Below are positions 8,062-17,262 of a stretch of 64,000 bases of DNA, piece after piece. The DNA comes from Actinomycetes bacterium (lineage in GTDB: Bacteria > Actinomycetota > Acidimicrobiia > Acidimicrobiales > Palsa-688): positions 124,001-188,000 of the forward strand of contig JAKBBA010000002.1 in the NCBI GenBank assembly GCA_021808665.1, in the 5' to 3' direction. Position 1 is the stretch's first letter. Every line of letters starts with the position of its first letter. Below the pieces are notes generated by a model that saw only the letters and a list, made by a program, of their open reading frames with translations, did not search any database and was not told the DNA's origin. The position numbers were made by a program, and so were the translations under genes.

Positions 8062-9413
8062 CCATCCGGGGTCAACGCCCCAAGCCTTGCAGCCGCCTCC
8101 TCCGGTAGGTCCAGGCTGTCAACAAACGCTCTCAGCGCTTCGGGACCAACCTGGCGCCCCCGAGTGAGCTCTTTTAGGCGCTCGTAGGGCTCGTCGACAC
8201 CGTAGCGTCGCATCACCGTCTGAACGGCTTCGGCGAGAACTTCCCAGTGACGGCCCAGGTCCTCCGCCATAGAAGCTGCGTCAGGAATTACCTTGGTGAG
8301 TCCCCGGCGAGCCGACGCAACGGCGAGACCGGAATGCCCGGCCGCAACGCCGATATTGCGCAGCGCCGACGAATCTGACAGGTCCCGCTGCATCCGCGAC
8401 GTCATAAGCTTCGAGGCCAGGTGTTCCAAAAGCGCCGACGAGATGCCCGCATTGGCCTCGGCATTCTCGAAGTCGATCGGGTTCACCTTGTGAGGCATCG
8501 TGGAAGAGCCCACCTCTCCGGCTAGGACCCGCTGGCGCAGGTACGAGCGGCTCACGTACTCCCACATGTCCCGGCAGAAATCGACGAGGATCGTGTTGAA
8601 CCTCACCATCGCGTGGAACAGTTCCGCCATCGTGTCGTGGGGCTCGATCTGAGTGGTGAGGGGATTCCACTCCAGGCCGAAGCCTTCCACGAAGCGACGG
8701 GACACGTCGATCCAGTCCACCTCAGGGTAGGCGGCGACGTGCGCGCCGAAGGTACCGACCGCCCCGTTGAACTTACCGCTTAGGCGGAGGGATCTCACCT
8801 GGTCGGCCTGGCGGGCCAGGCGGTACGCGAAAACCGCCAGTTCCTTGCCGAGAGTCGTCGGCGAGGCCGGCTGACCGTGGGTGTGTGCCAACATCGGCAC
8901 CGCCGAGCACGACTCAGCGAGGTCCAGGATCTCGGCGCACAACCGGTCCGCCTCGTCCAGCCAGACGCCGGCCACACCCTCTTTGAGCATCAGCCCGTAA
9001 GCCAGGTTGTTGACGTCCTCGGAAGTCGCCGCAAAATGTACAAATTCTCTGCGTGCAGCCGACCAGCCCAAACCGCTTAGGCGCCGCTTGAGGTGGTACT
9101 CCACTGCCTTGACGTCGTGGTTTGTCTGGGCCTCTATCACTTTGATGTCAGACGCTTCGGTCGACCCGAACTCCTCTACCCAGCCTCTGAGCGTCGCAGA
9201 CGTCTCGGAGTCCAGCGCCTCGAGTTCTAGGATCGACGGCTCTTGGCTCAAAGCTATGATCCACTCCACCTCGACTCGGAAGCGCTGGCGGATGAGCGCC
9301 TGCTCCGAGAAGTTGTGGGAATAACTCTCCAGCTGAGCTTTGTAACGACCGTCCAGCGGAGACAACGCTGTCGGGTCAGCGGCTGTGATATCGGGGCGAC
9401 CGCCTGTCGGCAT
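7953..9413 (-). CDS. purB: Adenylosuccinate lyase PurB
   Basis: Catalyses two fumarate-releasing steps: SAICAR to AICAR in purine synthesis, and adenylosuccinate to AMP. It is of the Escherichia coli-type long form: SPLDGRYK near the N-terminus, TSEDVNNLAYG, HTHGQPASPTTLGKE and the signature GSSTMPHKVNPIDFENAE. ATG at 9413 gives 486 residues and is preceded by a TAGTGT box eight bases upstream (possible leaderless start). The frame stays open to 9851 but the upstream part is low-complexity shadow. The last 36 or so residues (ending VHTPAW) overlap mftF and are not family-conserved. Confidence 0.95.
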   Translation of the reverse strand: MPTGGRPDITAADPTALSPLDGRYKAQLESYSHNFSEQALIRQRFRVEVEWIIALSQEPSILELEALDSETSATLRGWVEEFGSTEASDIKVIEAQTNHDVKAVEYHLKRRLSGLGWSAARREFVHFAATSEDVNNLAYGLMLKEGVAGVWLDEADRLCAEILDLAESCSAVPMLAHTHGQPASPTTLGKELAVFAYRLARQADQVRSLRLSGKFNGAVGTFGAHVAAYPEVDWIDVSRRFVEGFGLEWNPLTTQIEPHDTMAELFHAMVRFNTILVDFCRDMWEYVSRSYLRQRVLAGEVGSSTMPHKVNPIDFENAEANAGISSALLEHLASKLMTSRMQRDLSDSSALRNIGVAAGHSGLAVASARRGLTKVIPDAASMAEDLGRHWEVLAEAVQTVMRRYGVDEPYERLKELTRGRQVGPEALRAFVDSLDLPEEAAARLGALTPDGYTGLAGELVRFAVAKRGSNAPSDPDSNEPVHTPAW

Positions 9414-9530
9414 GACCGAAGACACTACACGTGCTTTCGAAGCGCTATCCGATCGGTCGCCTGGCCCCTGTTTCGGTGGGGCATGCCATCCGGACTGGAC
9501 GCCTGAGCTCACCTGGACCACCATGGTCAG

Positions 9531-11495
9531 GTGCGCGGACCCGGGCGACCATACGATCAGGACGATCCTCCCGCACCACCGGCGAAACCGTCGACGCCCA
9601 CGAAGCTCCAGGGACACCGCCCGAGCAGGCTCTTCGACCAGGACAGCGCTGATAGCCTCCAAGCCTCCAAGGCGGCACCCCCCCGCCGGCCCAGCCCGCC
9701 CCTCCCAGCGGCACCTGCCCAGCCCCCAAGGCGCAGCCCGAACTGGCCGGCCGTAAAACGGCCGGAGTCCGCAAGGACTGTCACCACAAGACCTACTTCG
9801 ACACTGTCGCAACCGAAAGAAAGGGCACCTGCCGGGCAGTCCCAACGCCATGCACGACCTGCGGCGTCACCTTCCGCCGGCAGGTCCACGGCAGTGCTAG
9901 CCGCCGGAACGCTCGCTTCGCGCTTGACAGGCTTCGCCCGGGTCCTCGCGATCGGCTACGTACTTGGCGTCAGCCCGCTATCGGACGCCTTCAACTACGC
10001 AAACGGCATCCCGAACATTATCTACGACTTGGTGCTGGGAGGCATCCTCGCCGCGACGCTGATACCTGTGTTCGTCGACGATCTCGGTTCAGACGACCCC
10101 AAAGTACGCTCCCACTCTGTCTCTGCGGTCCTCACGGCACTTTCCGTCGGCCTTGTCATAGCGAGTGCCCTGCTGTGGATCCTGGCGCCGTACGTGATCG
10201 ACTTCTATCTAGTCTTGGAGCACGGCAGCGCCGCGGCAGCCGAGAAGGCGATCGCCACCCGGCTGCTGCGGTACTTCGCGCCTCAGGTCTTCTTTCTGGG
10301 CACAATCGTCGCAAGCACCGCCATCCTCAACGCACGACGGCGCTTCGGGATAGCCGCGTTTTCGCCCGTCCTGAACAACGCGATCGCTATAGCGGCGTTG
10401 ATAGCCACCAAGATCGTCGCCGCGTCCATCCTCGCCCCGGCACGCATCGCTTCGACGTCCACCGTCGAAGCCTTCGGAAGAGACGCCAGGGCTATCGTAG
10501 TTCTCGGAGTAGGGACCACGCTCGGCTACGCAGTCCAGCTGATCGCCCAGATTCCAAGCATGCACCGGCTGGGGCTCAGGCTGCGCCCCGTGTGGGACCC
10601 CCGCCACCGCTCCGTGCGGCGGGTGGCTGCGCTTTCGGGTTGGATCGTGGGTGTCGTCGTGACCAACCAGGCTTCGCTGGCGTTGGTATTGATCCTCGCC
10701 GGCCGCAGCCCGGGCGGCGTCACCGCCTATCAGTTCGCCTACCAGTTCTTCCAGCTCCCCAATGCCCTGATAGCGGTGTCGGTCGCCTCCGCGATCATGC
10801 CCGAACTGGCACAGCAGTGGACCACCGGGGCCCTCGCACGCTTCGAGCGGCACTTCGTGACCGGACTTCGAGTGACCATGGCTGTGATCGTCCCTCTCTC
10901 CGTCGTGTACCTGACGGTCGCCCAGCCGCTCGTCACCCTGGCGATCCACCACGGAGCGGTAAGCGGTTCCGGCACCCGCCTGGTTACCTCCACACTGGAA
11001 GCTTTCGTCGTAGGCCTCCCCGGGTTTGCCGCGTTCTTCTTGCTCATGCGGGTCTACCAGGCGATGCAGGACGCTAGAGGGATGTTCCGGGTGTACCTGC
11101 TCGAGAACGCCCTTACCGTCGTCGCAGCCTACGGGCTCAACGTCGCGTTCGGCGTCCCCGGACTGGCCCTCGCCTGGGTAGTCCCCTACACCCTCGCCGC
11201 GGTGTGGGCTGTGGTGGACCTCAAAGGCCGGGCCGGTTCCTTCGGCGGTTGGTTGACCGTGCGAGCCCTGCTGCGCATAGCTGTCGCGTCCTGCCTTGCT
11301 GGCGCCGGGGCGCTTGCAGTAGGCGTGGCTTTTGCCCACGTAACAAGCGACCTACTGCTGAGCGCCCGGGTCGCCAGCCAGGTCCTGGCAGCGGTGGTCA
11401 TCTACGTGTACGTGGGCCTGAAGCTCCGTGTGCGCGAGTTGCACCTGGCCCTCGAAGTGCTACGACGGATCGGAGTCGCGATCCCCGGCCTCTGA
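9531..11495 (+). CDS. murJ: Lipid II flippase MurJ (MVN family) with long disordered N-terminus
   Basis: Polytopic MOP-superfamily membrane protein that flips lipid II across the membrane for peptidoglycan synthesis. From about residue 118 (TAVLAAGTLASRLTGFAR) it matches MurJ/MVN: SDAFNYANGIPN, a run of about 14 hydrophobic helices, and conserved charged residues in transmembrane segments. The first ~115 residues are Pro/Ala/Arg-rich and look disordered, a cytoplasmic extension or an over-long start. No ATG lies in frame before the core, so the GTG at 9531 is a tentative start. Its end overlaps rnhA by 36 bp on the other strand. Confidence 0.88.
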   Translation: MRGPGRPYDQDDPPAPPAKPSTPTKLQGHRPSRLFDQDSADSLQASKAAPPRRPSPPLPAAPAQPPRRSPNWPAVKRPESARTVTTRPTSTLSQPKERAPAGQSQRHARPAASPSAGRSTAVLAAGTLASRLTGFARVLAIGYVLGVSPLSDAFNYANGIPNIIYDLVLGGILAATLIPVFVDDLGSDDPKVRSHSVSAVLTALSVGLVIASALLWILAPYVIDFYLVLEHGSAAAAEKAIATRLLRYFAPQVFFLGTIVASTAILNARRRFGIAAFSPVLNNAIAIAALIATKIVAASILAPARIASTSTVEAFGRDARAIVVLGVGTTLGYAVQLIAQIPSMHRLGLRLRPVWDPRHRSVRRVAALSGWIVGVVVTNQASLALVLILAGRSPGGVTAYQFAYQFFQLPNALIAVSVASAIMPELAQQWTTGALARFERHFVTGLRVTMAVIVPLSVVYLTVAQPLVTLAIHHGAVSGSGTRLVTSTLEAFVVGLPGFAAFFLLMRVYQAMQDARGMFRVYLLENALTVVAAYGLNVAFGVPGLALAWVVPYTLAAVWAVVDLKGRAGSFGGWLTVRALLRIAVASCLAGAGALAVGVAFAHVTSDLLLSARVASQVLAAVVIYVYVGLKLRVRELHLALEVLRRIGVAIPGL

Positions 11496-11987
11496 GCGCC
11501 TCACGGTGACGGCAGTCAACTCCACGCCCGGCGCCAAGCGACCCCGCTGAGACGCAGCGGCTTCGACCGCTAAGCGGTCAACCATCTCGTTCATCGGATC
11601 ACCGGCGTGACCTTTTACCCAGCGAAAGCGGATACGACCCGAACCGAACCGGTAAGCGTCGACCAACGGCTCCCACAGGTCCCGATTAGCAACCGGCTTC
11701 TTCTGAGTGTTCGTCCAGCCCCGGGCGAGCCACCCGCGCCACCACGAGTCACGAAAACAGTTGACGACGTAGGTGGAGTCGCTCACCACCTCGACTGGTC
11801 CCGTTATCGAGGTGACTGCGTCTAGCGCGGCCTTGAGCTCCATACGCTGGTTGGTGGTATGAGCTTCAGCCCCACTGCGCCACAACTGCTCTCCCACCGC
11901 CCACGCCCAGCCGCCCGGGCCCGGGTTACCCGAGCACGCCCCGTCGGTGTACACGACGGTCAGCTCCGTCGAAGCCTGAAATGCCAT
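11460..11987 (-). CDS. rnhA: Ribonuclease HI
   Basis: Cleaves the RNA strand of RNA-DNA hybrids. The 175-residue protein has the catalytic acidic set in order: D15 in VYTDGACSGNPGPGGW, E in NQRMELKAAL, D in VVSDSTYVVN, and D in GDPMNEMVDRLA with the preceding VKGHAG histidine. The start is the ATG at 11987. The C-terminal ~25 residues beyond the fold overlap the murJ end. The upstream region to aceE is only about 70 bp and must hold both divergent promoters. Confidence 0.95.
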   Translation of the reverse strand: MAFQASTELTVVYTDGACSGNPGPGGWAWAVGEQLWRSGAEAHTTNQRMELKAALDAVTSITGPVEVVSDSTYVVNCFRDSWWRGWLARGWTNTQKKPVANRDLWEPLVDAYRFGSGRIRFRWVKGHAGDPMNEMVDRLAVEAAASQRGRLAPGVELTAVTVRRSEAGDRDSDPS

Positions 11988-12057
11988 CCCCACAGCATGC
12001 CGCTTGCGAGCTACCTGGTTGGTCGCCCTCGGAGCGTTCCAAGCGCGAGTATGGAGC

Positions 12058-14781
12058 GTGATTTTCGACGGCTTCTCACACCAGCTACCCGACATCGACC
12101 CGGTGGAGACATCCGAGTGGGTCGACTCTTTCGACGCGATCGTCGAAGCGCGAGGCAAGACCCGGGCGCGCTTTTTGTTGATGAAACTTCTAGAACGAGC
12201 GCGCGAGAACCAAGTCGGTTTCCCAGCAACTGTATCGACCCCCTACGTGAACACGATACCCCCCGACCAGGAGCCGTGGTTCCCCGGAGACGAGCACATC
12301 GAACGGCGTATAAGGGCCTACATCCGCTGGAACGCTGCGATCATGGTGGTCAGGGCGAACCACCTCGCCGAGGGCATCGGAGGCCATCTCGCGACCTTTG
12401 CGTCGTCGGCCAGCCTCTACGAAGTCGGCTTCAACCATTTCTTTAGGGGCAAGGACAACGGCCAGGCCGGCGATCAAGTCTACTTCCAGGGTCACGCCGC
12501 ACCGGGTATATACGCAAGGGCATTCTTGGAGGGGCGTCTAAGCGAAGGCCAGCTCGAGCACTTTCGCATGGAGCTACAAGGGCGACAGGCAACCGCCTCC
12601 GGCCAGCCGGGGCCGGGCGGCCTGTCGTCATACCCCCATCCTCGCCTGATGCCAGACTTTTGGGAGTTCCCTACCGTCTCGATGGGGATCGGGCCGCTCA
12701 ACGCCGTCTACCAGGCGCACTTCAACCGCTACTTGCACCACCGTCGCATCGTCGACACTTCGGCAAGCCGTGTGTGGTGCTTCCTAGGCGACGGGGAATG
12801 CGACGAGCCCGAGACTCTCGGAGCGCTGTCGCTGGCCGGGAGGGAGCAACTCGACAACTTGACTTTCGTCGTCAACTGCAACCTGCAGCGCCTCGATGGG
12901 CCAGTAAGAGGTAACGGCAAGATCATCCAAGAGCTCGAAGCAACCTTTCGGGGAGCGGGATGGAACGTGATCAAAGTGGTTTGGGGCTCCAAGTGGGACG
13001 ATCTCTTGGCCCGTGACGTCGACGGTGTCCTGCTCAACAAGATGAACACGACCGTCGACGGGGAGTTCCAAAAGTACGCCACCGAGGACGGCGCCTACAT
13101 TCGACAGCACTTTTTCGGTCCCGACCCGCGCCTCAGAGCTCTAGTCGAGCATCTTTCCGACGACGAACTGCTGAGCCTGCCGCGCGGCGGTCACGACTAC
13201 CGCAAGCTTTACGCCGCCTACAAGGCTGCGACCGAGACGACCGGCCAGCCGACCGTCATCCTCGCCAAGACGATCAAAGGCTGGACTCTCGGCCCTGAGA
13301 TCGAGGCCCGCAACTCGACTCACCAGATCAAGAAGATGAACGCGGCCCAGCTCAAGCTGCTTCGCGACAGGCTCTACCTGCAGGAGGAGATTCCCGACTC
13401 CGCCCTAGAGGACGGCGAGCCCCCGTTCTTCCGGCCGTCACCGGACTCGGTCGAGTACCGCTACATGGTCGAGCGTCGCCGTGCCCTCAACGGCTCGCTA
13501 CCGCAACGTAGGGCGAACTCGAAGCCGCTACCCGCCCCCCAGCCCAAGACGCTTTCGGAGTTCGACGCTGGTTCGGGGACTCGGGCGGTGTCTACGACGA
13601 TGGCTTTCGCCGTGATGATGCGAAACCTGCTGCGCGACGAGGGCGTCGGCCAGCGCATCGTTCCGATAATCCCCGACGAAGCCCGCACGTTCGGCATGGA
13701 CGGCCTGTTCAAGGAGGTCGGCATCTACGCCCCGTTCGGCCAGCTCTACGACCCGGTCGACTCGCAGCTGATGCTCTCCTACACCGAGAAGGTCGACGGT
13801 CAGATCCTCGAAGAGGGGATCAGCGAGGCTGGTGGCATGGCCGACCTGACCGCCGCCGGCACTGCGTACGCCACCTGGGGTCAGGCGATGGTTCCTTTCT
13901 TCGTCTTCTACTCGATGTTCGGTTTCCAACGCGTAGGAGACCTGGTGTGGGCTTTCGGGGACATGCGCGGCCGCGGGTTCATGGTCGGCGGAACCGCTGG
14001 CAGAACGACGCTCCTGGGCGAAGGACTCCAGCACGACGACGGGCACTCGCTCCTGCTCGCCTCCACCGTCCCTAACCTGCGCGCCTACGATCCTGCCTTC
14101 GCCTACGAGGTAGCGGCGGTGATCGCCGATGGCATACCCCGGATGTACGGCGAGAACCCCGAGGACATCTTCTACTACATCACCGTCTACAACGAGAACT
14201 ACCCGATGCCACCCAAACCAGACGGGATTGACGAGGGCATCATCAAGGGTCTGTACCGTTTCGCGGCGGCACCACAAGGCCCGTCGCGCAAAGCTACGAT
14301 CCTCTTCTCTGGGACCGCCTCCCAGGCGGCTCTCGAGGCTCAGAGGCTCCTCGCCTCCGACCACGACGTCGCGGCGGAGCTGTGGTCCGCGACGAGCTAC
14401 AAGGCCCTAAGGGAGGATGCCCTGTCCGTCGAGCGATGGAACCGCCTGCACCCGACGATGACACCGAGACGCTCCTACGTGACCGAAACCCTTAGCGAAG
14501 CTTCCGGGCCGATAGTGGCTGTCACCGACTTCATGAAAGCGGTACCCGACCAGATAGCCCGCTGGGTTCCCGCCCATTTCACCCCGCTGGGCACCGACGG
14601 CTTCGGTCGCTCGGACACGCGCGAGGCACTTCGGCGCCACTTCGAGACCGACGCAGCGCACGTCGTGGTAGCCGTGCTCGACGGTCTGGCGACCACGGGG
14701 GAAGCCAAAGCCGAGGAGGTCGAGACCGCTATATCACGCTACGGCATCGACCCCGAATCGGCCGACCCTCGGACAGCCTGA
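12058..14781 (+). CDS. aceE: Pyruvate dehydrogenase E1 component, homodimeric AceE type
   Basis: Thiamin-diphosphate enzyme that decarboxylates pyruvate and acetylates the E2 lipoyl group. About 907 residues, the usual size. It shows the ThDP motif GDGECDEPETLGALSLAG...NC, HAAPGIYARAFLEGR, the substrate loop region YRKLYAAY, and a transketolase-like second half (IIPDEARTFGMDGLF, EGISEAGGMADLTAAGTAYA). The start is uncertain. The frame opens at TTG 12004, but the conserved opening (LPDIDPVETSEWVDSFDAI) fits the GTG at 12058 better. No E2 gene is adjacent; an E3 is at the left edge. Confidence 0.95.
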   Translation: MIFDGFSHQLPDIDPVETSEWVDSFDAIVEARGKTRARFLLMKLLERARENQVGFPATVSTPYVNTIPPDQEPWFPGDEHIERRIRAYIRWNAAIMVVRANHLAEGIGGHLATFASSASLYEVGFNHFFRGKDNGQAGDQVYFQGHAAPGIYARAFLEGRLSEGQLEHFRMELQGRQATASGQPGPGGLSSYPHPRLMPDFWEFPTVSMGIGPLNAVYQAHFNRYLHHRRIVDTSASRVWCFLGDGECDEPETLGALSLAGREQLDNLTFVVNCNLQRLDGPVRGNGKIIQELEATFRGAGWNVIKVVWGSKWDDLLARDVDGVLLNKMNTTVDGEFQKYATEDGAYIRQHFFGPDPRLRALVEHLSDDELLSLPRGGHDYRKLYAAYKAATETTGQPTVILAKTIKGWTLGPEIEARNSTHQIKKMNAAQLKLLRDRLYLQEEIPDSALEDGEPPFFRPSPDSVEYRYMVERRRALNGSLPQRRANSKPLPAPQPKTLSEFDAGSGTRAVSTTMAFAVMMRNLLRDEGVGQRIVPIIPDEARTFGMDGLFKEVGIYAPFGQLYDPVDSQLMLSYTEKVDGQILEEGISEAGGMADLTAAGTAYATWGQAMVPFFVFYSMFGFQRVGDLVWAFGDMRGRGFMVGGTAGRTTLLGEGLQHDDGHSLLLASTVPNLRAYDPAFAYEVAAVIADGIPRMYGENPEDIFYYITVYNENYPMPPKPDGIDEGIIKGLYRFAAAPQGPSRKATILFSGTASQAALEAQRLLASDHDVAAELWSATSYKALREDALSVERWNRLHPTMTPRRSYVTETLSEASGPIVAVTDFMKAVPDQIARWVPAHFTPLGTDGFGRSDTREALRRHFETDAAHVVVAVLDGLATTGEAKAEEVETAISRYGIDPESADPRTA

Positions 14782-14787
14782 CGCGCC

Positions 14788-15375
14788 GTGTTACATCTCA
14801 GCCAGGACGAAAGAGCCGACCGCCTTCTTTCCGATGACCCTCTCGCCTTGCTCATAGGAATGGTCCTAGACCAGCAAATCCCGCTGGAGAGAGCTTTCAG
14901 CGCCCCCCTTGAGTTGCGCCGCCGCCTTGGGGGCGACCTCGACGCCGGCCACATCGCTTCCATGGACCCTGACCGGCTTGCCGAGGTGTTCTCCGAGCGT
15001 CCCGCCCTTCACCGCTTCCCCGCCGCCAACGCGAAGCGGGTTCAGGAGCTGTGCCGGATAGTGATCGAGGACTACCACGGGGACCCGGCCGCAGTGTGGA
15101 ACGAAGCTTCCGACGGAGCCGACCTCTACCGGCGGGTAGTCGCCCTTCCCGGCTTCGGAGCTCAAAAGGCGAAGATCTTCGTCGGCCTGCTCGGCAAGCA
15201 GCTCGGCGTGGAGTTACCCGGTTGGAGGGAAGCCTCCGAACCGTTCGGTCGCCCAGGTTCTTACATGTCGGTAGCGGACATCGTCGACAGCACTTCTCTG
15301 GCCCGGGTGCGACAGTACAAGCAGGCGCTGAAGGCCGCCGCAAAGCAGCCCGTGCACTCTGAAGCGGGGACTTGA
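14788..15375 (+). CDS. HhH-GPD family protein (DNA-glycosylase fold, uncharacterised)
   Basis: Protein of 195 residues with an endonuclease III/AlkA-like helical fold. It has an N-terminal helix region with LIGMVLDQQIPLERAF and a helix-hairpin-helix element near residue 115 (LPGFGAQKAKIFVGLLGKQ). It belongs to a short actinobacterial HhH-GPD group. It lacks the four-cysteine 4Fe-4S tail of Nth/MutY, and I do not see the GVD catalytic aspartate clearly placed. Base specificity is unknown. GTG start at 14788, six bases after the aceE stop; thiS follows within 2 bp, so it may be co-transcribed. Confidence 0.8.
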   Translation: MLHLSQDERADRLLSDDPLALLIGMVLDQQIPLERAFSAPLELRRRLGGDLDAGHIASMDPDRLAEVFSERPALHRFPAANAKRVQELCRIVIEDYHGDPAAVWNEASDGADLYRRVVALPGFGAQKAKIFVGLLGKQLGVELPGWREASEPFGRPGSYMSVADIVDSTSLARVRQYKQALKAAAKQPVHSEAGT

Positions 15376-15376
15376 T

Positions 15377-15580
15377 GTGATGATCGTCCGAGCTAACGGC
15401 AAGCCGTGCGACCTTCCCGACGGGGCGAGCCTCGGCGAGCTGATAGCCACCCTCGGATTCGGTACCCGCTGGGTCGTCGCCGAGGTCAACGGTGAGGCCG
15501 TTGACCGCAAGGCCATGGGGTCGCTTGAGCTTCACGACGGTGACAGCGTCGAGCTTGTCAGGGCCGTAGCCGGTGGCTGA
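15377..15580 (+). CDS. thiS: Sulfur carrier protein ThiS
   Basis: Ubiquitin-like sulfur carrier of 66-67 residues ending in the essential Gly-Gly (AVAGG), whose C-terminus becomes a thiocarboxylate and donates sulfur to ThiG. The opening MIVRANGKPCDLP and the LHDGDSVELVRAV strand are typical. Two overlapping starts are possible: GTG 15377 and ATG 15380. The 3' end overlaps thiE by 8 bp. The adenylating partner (ThiF/MoeB) is not in the window. Confidence 0.93.
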   Translation: MMIVRANGKPCDLPDGASLGELIATLGFGTRWVVAEVNGEAVDRKAMGSLELHDGDSVELVRAVAGG

Positions 15581-16226
15581 GACTTCTCCTGCGTCCCGCT
15601 TGGGGGATCGGCGCCTTTACCTTTGCACGCCGGATCGCCCCGATCTCGCCGAGTTCTTGGAGGCGTGTATCGCAGGCGGGGTTGACGTTGTCCAACTGCG
15701 CGACAAGCGACTCGAAGCCCGTCCACTTTTGGCGTCAGCGCTGGTAGCGAGAGAGGTGTGCGCCCGCTGCGACGTGCCCTTCATCGTGAACGACCGGCCT
15801 GACCTGGCTCTCGCCTGCGGTGCCGACGGCGTACACGTGGGACAGGACGACGTGGCACCCGCCTTGGCGCGTCGGGTGTTAGGCGACGAAGCGATCATCG
15901 GATTGTCCACGCACGCCCCCGGCGAGTGGGACAGCGCCGTAGGGGAGCCCGTGGACTACCTCTCAGCGGGCCCGGTGAACGCGACTCCCTCCAAGCCTGG
16001 CCGTCCCGGCACTGGCCTCGGCTACCTCGACTTCGTCTCGTCAAGCCCTCATGGGCGGACAATCCCGTGGTTCGTGACCGGCGGCGCGAACCCCGCCACA
16101 GTCGCCGAGATGGCCGCACACGGAGCGCGGCGTTTCGTCGCGGTCCGCTACCTCACAGAGTCACGGGACCCACAGCGCGCTGCGAGGTCACTTCGCCAGG
16201 CTATAGACGTTTACTGGTCTACGTGA
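15573..16226 (+). CDS. thiE: Thiamine-phosphate synthase ThiE
   Basis: Joins HMP pyrophosphate and thiazole phosphate to give thiamin phosphate. The 217-residue TIM barrel has the family motifs VDVVQLRDK, VNDRPDLALACGADGVHVGQDD, GLSTHAPGEWDSA, DYLSAGPVNATPSKPG and FVTGGANPATVAEM. GTG start overlaps the end of thiS. Together with thiS it forms a second thiamin locus, with no visible riboswitch of its own, separate from the riboswitch-controlled thiGH. Confidence 0.95.
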   Translation: MAETSPASRLGDRRLYLCTPDRPDLAEFLEACIAGGVDVVQLRDKRLEARPLLASALVAREVCARCDVPFIVNDRPDLALACGADGVHVGQDDVAPALARRVLGDEAIIGLSTHAPGEWDSAVGEPVDYLSAGPVNATPSKPGRPGTGLGYLDFVSSSPHGRTIPWFVTGGANPATVAEMAAHGARRFVAVRYLTESRDPQRAARSLRQAIDVYWST

Positions 16227-16253
16227 CCGCCACGTGAGGGTTCCGACCGCCGG

Positions 16254-17042
16254 TCAGCTGCCTTGGCGGTCGAGCCAGCCGATCAGCAGCGCCACCGCCC
16301 TGGGATCGTGGCTCAGACGATGACCTGCGCCGGGAAGGATCTTCAGTTCGGCACGAGCTTCCGCTGCGTCGGCGAGAGCCCTTGCGTCGAGAACGTTGAC
16401 CACCTCGTCGTTCGCGCCGTGGACAATCAGCAGCGGACGCGGTGGTATTCGGGATATGAGGTCCAACGGGCGTATATCGCGCAACTCCCGTGCCCAAGCG
16501 TCTAGGTCCGGAGGGAAATTCCTATCTTTGATCAGCCCGGTGGCGCGCGCTTGCGCGACGAAGCGCCTGGCGTCGGAGGCACGGTCTGCGAAGTCGGCGG
16601 GAGCGGAGAACGACGCTACTCCCCTGATGCGGCTGTCGAGGCCCGCGGCGCACAGCGCCAACGCCCCGCCCGCTGCGAACCCGCACAGCCATATCGCTTC
16701 GACGCCCGGGGCGCTGAGGGTTACCTCGACAGCCGCTTGCAGGTCTCTCAGCCATCCTGCCAGCGAAAAGTTACCTCCGGAGGTGGCCGTGCCCCGAAAG
16801 GCGAACGTGAGGACGGTCCATCCGGTGTCAGCGGCGAGACGGTCGGCGAGCTGGTGGAAGCTTCCGTCGGGGCCGAGCTGCCCTTCACCTGACGGAAAAC
16901 CATGACACACGAGCAGGCCGTGACGCGGCCCGCCCACTGCTGACGTAGAAGGAAGCGCAGCGTAGGCCCCGAGGCTTATCCCGTCGACTGTGATGACGAA
17001 CTCGCCCTGCTTTTCGGGGATGCTTCCTGGAAAGGAATCCAC
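16254..17042 (-). CDS. Alpha/beta-hydrolase fold protein lacking the nucleophile serine
   Basis: Protein of 262 residues with an alpha/beta-hydrolase layout: VCHGFPSGEG (oxyanion region), a nucleophile-elbow region, VHGANDEVVN (acid) and GAGHRL (histidine). The elbow reads CGFAAGG, so the expected GxSxG is G-F-A-A-G, with Ala in place of Ser. It may be a non-hydrolytic scaffold, use another mechanism, or belong to a divergent subfamily. It is convergent with thiE and has a 349-bp leader region upstream (see the hairpin and the Shine-Dalgarno element). Confidence 0.75.
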   Translation of the reverse strand: MDSFPGSIPEKQGEFVITVDGISLGAYAALPSTSAVGGPRHGLLVCHGFPSGEGQLGPDGSFHQLADRLAADTGWTVLTFAFRGTATSGGNFSLAGWLRDLQAAVEVTLSAPGVEAIWLCGFAAGGALALCAAGLDSRIRGVASFSAPADFADRASDARRFVAQARATGLIKDRNFPPDLDAWARELRDIRPLDLISRIPPRPLLIVHGANDEVVNVLDARALADAAEARAELKILPGAGHRLSHDPRAVALLIGWLDRQGS

Positions 17043-17115
17043 GCTGATCGCCTCGCGTTGGTTGTGGTGGCCTACTGGGTTGAAGGTTTGCCGTGCTCGA
17101 TATCACCCTGGACGC

Positions 17116-17149
17116 GAGGTTGGGGTCACCCGTAAGCGACCCCAACCTC
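17116..17149. terminator. Perfect 12-bp hairpin between the acyl-CoA dehydrogenase and hydrolase genes
   Basis: GAGGTTGGGGTC at 17116-17127 and its exact complement GACCCCAACCTC at 17138-17149 enclose a 10-base loop. It lies in the 349-bp gap between two minus-strand genes, downstream of the acyl-CoA dehydrogenase and about 75 bp before the hydrolase start. There is no T-run, so it is either a factor-dependent type terminator or an attenuator in the hydrolase leader. The remaining gap sequence holds the element at 17309 and no gene of normal size. Confidence 0.55.
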
Positions 17150-17262
17150 CTAAAGCGTCTGGATGGTACGAGACAACAGGTTGAACTTGCCAGGCGGGAC
17201 CATTTCCTGACCCTGTTTGCCCGGGTAACTGGTGGGATTCACCAGAAGGCCCAGCGACCGAC

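Noticed and set aside
9414..9851. Upstream extension of the purB frame
   Set aside because: Residues are Gly/Arg/Trp-rich, not conserved in PurB, and overlap the murJ extension; the family start is at 9413.
10209..11339. Long minus-strand frame (376 codons) opposite murJ
   Set aside because: Gly/His/Asp/Arg-rich antisense shadow of a hydrophobic membrane-protein gene.
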